64,000 bases of DNA from Silene latifolia (Eukaryota > Streptophyta > Magnoliopsida > Caryophyllales > Caryophyllaceae). The DNA lies in assembly GCF_048544455.1 (NCBI RefSeq), contig NC_133536.1, positions 33,482,152 through 33,546,151 of the forward strand, written 5' to 3'. A model generated the notes under the pieces. It saw only the letters and a list, made by a program, of their open reading frames with translations, was not told the origin of the DNA and did not search any database. This document shows, in pieces, positions 57,164 to 64,000 of the stretch (position 1 is its first letter; the number at the start of each line of letters is the position of its first letter). The translations under genes were made by a program, and so were the position numbers.

Positions 57164-58910
57164 GTCCGGGACAACCTGGTCGTTCGTAGTTGGAGCGACC
57201 GTTGAATTGTTCGGGTTTTGATAGGGGCGTCCTGATTAGGTAAGATGACCGATCTCTTTCGCCTGCTTCTCTTTCCTTGGGACTATATACATATCCTCAG
57301 CATCATCTCTCCAGGTACCATTGATTTCGGGATCCCGAGGGTACCTTGGAGGGGTATTCCTCGGTGGGCAGTTTTTGTGAGGGAAGTTTCTGTGAGGGTA
57401 GTTTTTGTGAGGTTGATTATTGTGGGGGTGATTATTGTGAGGTGCGTGCCAGAATGGTCGCGAGAACATTCCATCCTAGTGAGGGTAGTCTTGGGTGCCT
57501 GGGGGACCTTCCCTCGGGCGTGGTGCTGGAGGATTGAAAATCAATTGGCGGTAAGCATCGTCAAGTCGGGTAATCCTTTCGGAGAGACTAGCTATAACTT
57601 CCTCGACTTGTTGGAACATGGCAAGCATAGTTGCGGCACTGAACACAAATACCCCGTCCGAGGCATCCTTCTTCAGGGCATTCACCTCGTCATCAATTGG
57701 CAAGATGAGGTGTGAGCAGTGCAAGGTTGGCTAGTCATCGGAAATGGCATGGATTCCCAAAGGGTTTGTCTTGTTGTTTGGTTTTGTCGGTGGAGGCAAA
57801 GGCAATTCCCCTTTCTCGATCATGTCCTGAATGACGTGTTTAAGCTTAAAGAAGGTTTCCGTGTCATGACCTTTCCCTTGGTGGTATTGACAGTAGGCAT
57901 TAGGGTTCCAGAAGTAGGATTTCTTAGAATCGGACGGATTCTTGGTGGGGTCGATTGGTTGTAACTTCCCATGTCCATATGCCTTTTCAGGGCGCTTGCA
58001 TAGGTTGACCCTATGTTGGGGAACACTCTTTGAGGGCGCTCAACTCTCTTGGTGGTTGGCTCGAGGAGGTTGACATCGTCAATTGTTTTTGTCTTACCAT
58101 AAGGGCGAGATCCGGTTGATGTGGATCCCTGGTAGCCTCGACCGGTGGTTTTGGCTAGGACACCCTTTCGGAGGTCGTCTTCAATGCGTGTCCCAAGGAT
58201 TTGTAGATCCTGGAACGTCTTGATGTTTTAGTACCTCAAGAAGTTGGCATATACTGAGCGGAGATTGTTGACAAAATTTTCCACCAAGGTTGACTCACTC
58301 GGCTTTCTGACCAATTGAGTGCTTACTCTCCTACAACGGGTCAAGAATTCGGTTAATCCCTCCTTGTCATTATGGGTTATGACCTCAAGAGTATGGGTGT
58401 TGTCTTGGATTTCGACATTGTCGGCATATTGCTTAGCGAATTCAACTTCAACCTCATCCCAAGTAGTAAGGTTCTTCTGGTCAAGGGAGTAGTACCATTG
58501 GGGAGGGATCGGTTCCAAGGATGATGGAAAGATTCAGGTGAAAAGTTCGTGTTTGACCCCTTTTATGGCCATGTAGTCTTTGAGGGCTCGAATGTGATTG
58601 AGTGGGCCCCCCACTCCCTTGAATTTGGGCACATCAGTCAAGGTAAAGTTGTCGGGTAGCTGATCCCCAACGGGTTCAAATCTTCGATTGTTCTCAAGGT
58701 GGAGGTTGTTACCCCGGGCTAGGAGTTGTTCTTCCAAGAGCCTGAGCCTTTTATCGGTTTCAGTCAAGGGCAGAGTGTTGTGCTCTCCAGCTTGCTTGTT
58801 TTCCAGGGTGTCGATATGGGTTTCGACACGGTCCACAATGGCCTTAAGAGCAGTGAGCAGGCTGGCTTGTTGAGCAGTGGTGACATCTCTGTCGTCGTCA
58901 TTGTTGTGAG
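57164..58910 (-). pseudogene. gag: gag of element D
   Basis: An N-terminal coiled-coil region (VETHIDTLENKQAG, then ETDKRLRLLEEQLLARG) leads into PDNFTLTDVPKFKGVGGPLN, SLEPIPPQWYYSLDQKNLTT, EVEVEFAKQYADN and FLTRCRRVSTQLVRKPSEST, typical of the Ogre capsid. A His/Pro/Asn-rich repeat lies near the C-terminus. Several frameshifts and stops occur. The frame is open upstream to about 58910 without a convincing ATG, so the start may lie upstream in a broken or spliced part. Confidence 0.8.
57368..57442 (-). repeat. 15-bp coding minisatellite in gag of D
   Basis: Five 15-bp units of the type AGTTTTTGTGAGGGT, in frame on the minus strand, encode pentapeptides around PHNN/PHKN/PHRN. Confidence 0.8.
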
Positions 58911-60232
58911 GCAGAAAAACGGCTCACATTACAACTCAATCTGACACGGTTCGAAGACTGAACGCAGACAACGCAAAGTACGGAACAAAGATCAGACTCA
59001 ACAAGACGAGGATGACCGTGTGTGGTACCTCGGTGCTGACTCAATTTATAGCGTGACGGAGTTGACCGGACTTTGACACGCGTCTAACGTAGCGGTGTGA
59101 CGCCATTGTATGAGTCTCGTGGTGAGACGACTTATAAGTAAACACCCATAAGTATGTTTGCTTCGACTCGATAGACACGAGGCGGAACTGGAATGGTGGA
59201 CTGAAGTTTTCGAAAATGGAAATTTTCAAAAAGATTCGTTTGTCGGTCAGTTGAAAAGGGGTCGTCTTAAGTTTTTTTGCAAAAGACGGTTTGAGTTTGA
59301 GTCGGATCGAAAAACAACGTACTGTTTCCCAAGACGGTTTTTGAAATTCAAAATTGCATGTTTTGAAAATCGGGTTTGAAAAGGTTTCGGGGACGGTGCA
59401 TGGTCCTCGGGATCTCGAAAGTGTATTGAGAAAAGGGTGTGTGCTTTTCTCGGGTTTTGAAAGAGCCATTAACGGCGCGAAACGGGTTATAATCCGTGTC
59501 TAGAGGTGGCGATTATAACGGCGTGAAAAGGTGTTTTGAAATGGTGGTAGAAAACCGAGTTTGAAAATCGTCATTACGACGGCCTAGAAAGGCGTGTTGA
59601 AATGGTTATAAAAACCGGGTTTGAAAATCGTCATTACGATGGCCTAGAAAGGCGTGTTGAAATTGTTAAAAAAACCGGGTTTGAAAATCGTCATTACGAC
59701 GACCTAGAAAGGCGTGTTGAAAAGGCAACGGTCGGCGAAAGACCGAGGTTTTAAACGGCCATTATAACGGCGCAAAAAGGTATTTTTGAAAGTTTGAAAA
59801 TGACACGGAAGGACTTATGATCATATAGCACATAAGCACTCGCAGTTTCATTATATTATGCATAATGGTGACACGGGTTTTGGCTTAAAAGGGTGGGTAA
59901 CACACCAAGCAATCAAACCCCGATTTGCGAGAGGGATACCAATCCAAACAAAATGTGTAAGGAGGGTGCCCTAGCCTCGTGATCGAAGGTGATGAAAGCT
60001 CTTTGACGAAACAGAAATATGTAACGTCAACGGTATGCTTGACTCAATGGATTCGAAACGTGGGGATGAGAAAACTCACGCCGACGAGACGAGCCAATTG
60101 GTCTAAAAGGGTTAGGTTATGGGTCCGGAGAAGGAACCCGACCGTCACCATAATATCAATTAATGCATTCTAACCAGGACCTCGTTCGAGTCTCACCATC
60201 TAGGGATCACAAACACACAAGTGTCCTAGTTT
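58911..60232 (-). other. Long untranslated leader of element D
   Basis: No convincing gene lies between primer site and gag. The leader contains a 60-bp tandem array at about 59509-59724. The short frames here show no recognisable domain. Confidence 0.6.
59509..59724. repeat. 60-bp tandem repeat in the leader of D
   Basis: CGTCATTACGACGGCCTAGA units start at 59569, 59629 and 59689, with a degenerate unit before them. The period is exactly 60 bp and the clear units are over 90% alike by eye. Confidence 0.9.
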
Positions 60233-60250
60233 TCCCCAGCCGAGTCGCCA
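60233..60250 (-). other. Primer binding site of element D
   Basis: The minus strand reads TGGCGACTCGGCTGGGGA, one base from the TGGCGACTCCGCTGGGGA site known for Ogre elements and usually assigned to tRNA-Arg. A 3-nt spacer (GAT) separates it from the LTR end at 60254. Confidence 0.8.
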
Positions 60251-60253
60251 ATC

Positions 60254-62978
60254 TATGGACATGGGCCACAAGCCAGTCTGCGGGCGCGATGCCGCCTTTC
60301 AGTCCGTAGTCACGGGCCATCTGCACGCCAAGCCAATCTGTGGACATGAAGCGGTCTTTTGAAACCCACGCTCGGCGGCAATGTTTTATACCGAATCGCT
60401 TTAGATGGGTCGATTTCATCTCGATAAAGGTCTCGAAACGATGCAGAGATGTTCGGAGTCGCCACCAAGAATTTGTGGGATGCTTAGAACCCATTCGAAT
60501 CCACTTTATACCTAGGTAAACCAAGGCAAAAGGCGGTCTTTAATGATCACAAAATCCCCTTTTAGCATTCTATGCCTAAAATGACTCTCGTACGCCCTGG
60601 ATAAGGCCATCCACTATCCAAAGGTTCTGAGTAAGGGGTGAGGGTACATATTGGGAAGCCCTTTAACCGGACACCCAATGCCGCCCGCGTTAGCGGCCTC
60701 TACTGATCGATCGTGGTTGTTTAAGTGCAAGAGTTGATAAAACAGTTTAAATGCATGAATGCGCATCCAAACGTTTAACCTATCATGTGAAAGTTTGCTA
60801 AGTTGGTTTGTTTATCCACATAGCATGAAATTGATGTCAAAGTTGGATTTAGATTGATTTGCATGTGAAAACGGAAATTAAACATCCATTTACCAAGTTC
60901 GGGTTATGATGCTTAACACGATGCATTTATTTGAAAAGGTGTGTTAAAAAGATAAAGTGTAAAAACATAAACTTGTCAATCTGATCCGTCATATATTCGG
61001 ATTAATCGTAATCGGGATCGTCCTAGACAAGTACCAAAATGAGACAGAACAGTGCCAAGCACCCCCACTGGGGCGCGAGCCTATTGGCGAGGAAAAGGGC
61101 TCTACCCGGGTTTCTGAAACATGAAAACATACGGCCTTTTGGGGCGCGAGTCAGACAACGACCCAAGGGGCGTCTCCAGGTTGTTAAAAAGGTTGTTTAA
61201 AACCTTTTTTTGTGATTAATGATTTGCATGTATGATTTGCATGACTCGCTATGTTAGCAATATTCGTTGTTGTATTTGCAAGTTTGAAAGGCATGGAAAA
61301 TGTGTAAAAGGAAAATGTTTGATTTGAACGAATTATGTCATGTTCAATTATTTGTAATTAGTCAAGTTTGTCATCGTACTCGGATTAAACCGACATGGTA
61401 TAAAAAACCAAGGATGATTATGAATTATAACTAATTTATTTACAAATATAAACAAATGGGAAAAATGGTAAATAAAATAAAAGGGGGTTAAAATACCCTT
61501 TAATTTGTAATTAACCAATAATATCATCGAGTCACGGAATAAACCGTCATGGTATAAAGAACCAAGGACGATTTTTGTAATGGTCAAAATATGTTTATCA
61601 TAAAAATGAATTACAATGGTAAATAAAAGAAAAGAATTTCCTTTAAAATATAATTAACCAATTAATATCACCGGGTCACGGATTAAACCGTCATGGTATA
61701 TGGAACCAAGGGTGATTATAATGTATGGTTAAAACGTTTGTCATAAAAACGATTTGAAACATTTGAAATGGTGAAACCCGATTGCAAATAAGAAATGAAA
61801 TAAAGAGGAAAGACGAGAACAAACACGTTTGATTCTAACCCGAGAACCCACAAGAGGCGCGAGCCTCTTTGTATAGCAAAGGGCTTCTGTCTCGGGCCAA
61901 AACTCGGTTTTGGCTCGTCTAACCTATATTTGAATCGTGTTATGCATTGTTCATGCATGTAAACTAACAAAAACAGTAGAGACATGAAATAAGTGAGATA
62001 TTTACACCCTCAAACTTACGTGTATTGATGTTTGCGAAGTAGACGACTTTAGAGACGGTTTTCTCGTTGTGACTAATCGCGATCAAAGAAGTTTAAAAAG
62101 AGTGCCTTAAAAAAGGATTTTGTTTTGAAAATATGTCGAATATATGTTAATTAAAACATGTTGATTGATGAATTGAGTTGGTCAAATGGGTCAGTCGAAT
62201 GCACGCCGACGGTACCAAACAAAATGTGTAAGGCTTGTGTTTACGATCGGTAGATCGTAATCACGTGTCGATTTTGTGAATTAGGAAGTCGGGTCTAGAA
62301 GTTTAAGAGAGAGGTGAGGGGTCGGAATCTTGCGTGAAGATTATGGTGTGTGATGGTGGGTATTTATAGAAAAATATGGGATGGTAGGTCGGTTGAGTTT
62401 GCTTAGAGGCTAAGCAGACACCCCAAAGAGGCACGAGCTATCTAGTGACTGAAAGGGGTGTACTGTCCCTTTCAGAAATTTGGATTTTGCATTTGTTCTA
62501 ACCATTGTTTTGTTGGTTGTGATTTATGGTCTTTGATGGTTGCTTAGCCATGTAAGCTTACACTTGGGTGTTATTTGGGGTAGGTATTTTGTGTCTTTGA
62601 CTCGGGTTTGACCCGTGTGAGTCGGGATTTGAATTTCAAGTCGGTTTTTGGCCCGGTGTCGGTTTAGACTCTAAGTAGGGTGATTTTAATGGAAATGACA
62701 TGATAAAGACTTTCATGGCATTATTTTCGACATTCGAGATTTGTGTTGACTCAGGTTGCGGGTTTCTGAGTCGGTTTTGGGTCTGAATACGGTTTTAACT
62801 CTAAATAGTGTTATTTTAATGCAAATGAAGTTAGAAAACTTTTGAAATCATTTTTCGTATCCGAGTAATGCATTAAACTGTTTCATGTATAGCCAGTCCA
62901 TGCACGCATATCAAAAACACGTTATAGTCCGATCATCATCAGGTGGTTTTCCGAAGGTGCAGATACTGGGTATCTACA
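60254..62978 (-). mobile_element. 5' LTR of Ogre-like element D
   Basis: 2725 bp on the minus strand, TGTAGATACCC to TGTCCATA (terminal CA mutated to TA). TCCGG follows at 62979-62983. TATAAATA on the minus strand lies at 62361-62368. Three copies of a segment of about 150 bp ending near CGGATTAAACCGTCATGGTA (61381, 61535, 61679) make it longer than the 3' LTR. Four GGCGCGAGCC-type motifs lie at 61071, 61142, 61854 and 62429. Confidence 0.9.
61330..61740. repeat. About 150-bp tandem repeat inside the 5' LTR of D
   Basis: Three imperfect units, each with CGGATTAAACCGTCATGGTA or a variant and a nearby CCAAGG. The 3' LTR has two (anchors 44839 and 45026), so copy number changed after insertion. 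Confidence 0.75.
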
Positions 62979-62983
62979 TCCGG

Positions 62984-63016
62984 CCTATTGTAATATCCCA
63001 TGGGTTGATCCGCCAT
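62984..63016 (-). pseudogene. gag: Athila gag N-terminus
   Basis: The ATG at 63016-63014 begins MADQPMGYYNRPD, running directly into the D target site TCCGG. The coding sequence resumes at 43702 beyond D. An upstream in-frame Met exists at about 63196, but the codons between are low in complexity, so the 63016 start is preferred. Confidence 0.7.
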
Positions 63017-63464
63017 ATTGTCGTTTATGAGGTTGTTTCGTGGAGATTCGGTATCGTTGGTATGGATGGATGGAATTTTGTGAATGTGTTGGTGAATTTT
63101 GTAGTGAGTTGATTGCAGAGTTATGTGGTGGAGAGTTATGTGGAATGTGAAAGGGTGATAGGGTGGAGGAAGAGGGTAAATGGTTTGGATTATCAATTGT
63201 GTAAATTTGGTTGGTTGGAGGGTTAAGAATGGGTGGGGATCCTGGAATTTTCGAAAGAGCTAATCTTCTTCTTGCCCAGAATGTCTTCTCGATCTTGTGA
63301 TCAAGTGCGAAAAGAGGTCCGATATAGCATATATTCATGAACTTAACAAAATATGAAATAGTCCTAATGCAAAGATTTCACTAGGACAAAGGGAGAAAAT
63401 AAACAAGCAACTAATAAAGGAACTAAGCCTAGATGAAAACAAATAATCATATCCAATATTGTCG
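63017..63464 (-). other. Athila leader between primer site and gag
   Basis: No recognisable gene. Overlapping minus-strand frames of 85-117 codons are rich in His, Pro, Thr and Asn and look like chance frames in a pyrimidine-rich strand. Confidence 0.55.
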
Positions 63465-63482
63465 TCCCCGGCAACCGCGCCA
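63465..63482 (-). other. Primer binding site of the Athila element
   Basis: The minus strand reads TGGCGCGGTTGCCGGGGA, one mismatch from the tRNA-Asp site TGGCGCCGTTGCCGGGGA typical of Athila. The LTR lies just to the right. Confidence 0.85.
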
Positions 63483-63491
63483 AAAACTTGG

Positions 63492-64000
63492 TGTGTAAAA
63501 ACAAAAATTATTTTTAACCTTGCAAGTATACAAGTAGTCGTTTAGTATGCAAGGGTCGAAGCCAAAGGGCGGAGATTATGGTTCTAAGATTGTTTGTCTA
63601 GATACTAGTTTAGTTCAATCTAAGGTGATGGGTTGGTTATAAGAATAACTAAGGCGATTAAAGCCAACTAATTAAAATTAGAGCGATTACTAGAATGATG
63701 AGAAACAATGATAGGGAAAAACTAGGATGTCCGGGTTCACTCATATAGATAAAGGGAGAAGTACACATAGATTAACAAAATCCAAGAGTAAATGCAAAGG
63801 AAAGACCCAATATCTCGATATGAGACTAACCCTAGGTTAAGATCGATTAAGCTCTCACTCAATTAACCAAACCCATAGTTTCATCATGTTATTCCTAGAC
63901 ACAAGTCAAGTTCTCACCCAACAAGTAAAAAAGATAGTGCAAACACCTAAACTCCCATTCAAGAATTTTCACAAACACCTTATGTGCTTGATAAAACTAA
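63492..64000 (-). mobile_element. 5' LTR of the Athila element, partial
   Basis: Sequence after the primer site resembles the R/U5 part of Athila LTRs in reverse (a TATGCAAGGGTCGAAGCCAA-type stretch). The window ends inside the LTR, so its length and outer boundary are unknown. The exact start is uncertain by a few bases. Confidence 0.7.

Larger units (their letters stand above)
43703..62978 (-). mobile_element. Ogre-like Tat-clade gypsy element D, full span
   Basis: A 19.3-kb element on the minus strand: LTR, primer site, long leader, gag, protease, linker, RT, RNase H, second RNase H, integrase, antisense ORF, repeat-rich 3' region, polypurine tract and LTR. Large size, long LTRs, dual RNase H and the TGGCGACTC-type primer site fit Ogre. 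It is inserted into Athila gag with a perfect 5-bp duplication, TCCGG. Confidence 0.9.
7171..64000 (-). mobile_element. Athila-like gypsy element, scaffold of the nest
   Basis: On the minus strand the order is 5' LTR (from about 63492 rightward), primer site, gag, protease, RT, RNase H and integrase, ending near 7171. It is split by D at 43703-62978 and by T with its rearranged left flank. The coding sequence continues exactly across both insertions: gag resumes on either side of TCCGG, and integrase resumes on either side of CCATT. No 3' LTR is present, because the element is fused to fragment C on the left. Confidence 0.85.

Noticed and set aside
57245..57715. 156-codon plus-strand frame
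   Set aside because: It is a shadow of D gag and its 15-bp repeat on the minus strand; no domain is seen.
63041..63338. 85-117 codon minus-strand frames rich in His, Pro and Thr
   Set aside because: They lie in the Athila leader, show no domain and look like chance frames on a pyrimidine-rich strand.
1..64000. Possible endogenous pararetrovirus or host gene island
   Set aside because: All recognisable pol order, termini, primer sites and target duplications fit LTR retrotransposons; no movement-protein or caulimovirid domain and no typical multi-exon host gene were seen.

Overview
This window is repeat-rich nuclear DNA of a seed plant. Almost all of it is built from LTR retrotransposons inserted into one another. 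I found no conserved single-copy host gene and no rRNA, tRNA or CRISPR array. The plant origin is clear: Athila, Tat/Ogre and Tekay-like Ty3/gypsy pol genes, plant-type Ty1/copia elements with a tRNA-Met-like primer site, and a Tourist-like MITE. A Tat element with a 3' tandem repeat recalls Retand of Silene, so Caryophyllales is a low-confidence guess.

Layout. (1) 1-3822: a minus-strand gypsy LTR with its primer site (241-1683), then a decayed Tekay-like gag, a second LTR-like block and an RT fragment. (2) 3823-7170: a truncated minus-strand Ogre-like pol, called 'C'. (3) 7171-64000: one minus-strand Athila-like element forms the scaffold. Its primer site is at 63465-63482, and its LTR begins near 63492 and runs off the right edge. 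Two large elements split it. Tat element 'T' (plus strand, right end 38418, TSD CCATT) lies in the integrase. Ogre-like element 'D' (minus strand, 43703-62978, TSD TCCGG) lies in the gag. (4) T contains a Tourist-like MITE (13795-24515, TSD TTA) in its integrase. The MITE contains copia 'A' (14105-24361, TSD ATACT), which contains a solo LTR (15446-16949, TSD GTTTG). T also contains copia 'B' (27781-36531). The nest is therefore five levels deep, with a duplicated target site at each of the four insertion steps.

Coding state. The pol genes of T, C, D and Athila are mostly broken by stops, frameshifts and deletions. The notable survivors are a 395-codon ORF antisense to D (49853-51040), a 221-codon Athila integrase core (8098-8763), and a 68-codon ORF identical in copia A and B. 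Both Tat-clade elements carry an antisense gene between integrase and 3' LTR; the one in T has decayed.

Regulatory structure. Several LTRs carry short repeated motifs. Paired TCGATCGA sites lie 19-21 bp apart just upstream of TATA boxes in separate LTR families. A GGCGCGAGCC-type motif occurs eleven times in D. An inverted telo-box pair abuts the TATA box of T. All coordinates, identities and ages were judged by eye, without any search.
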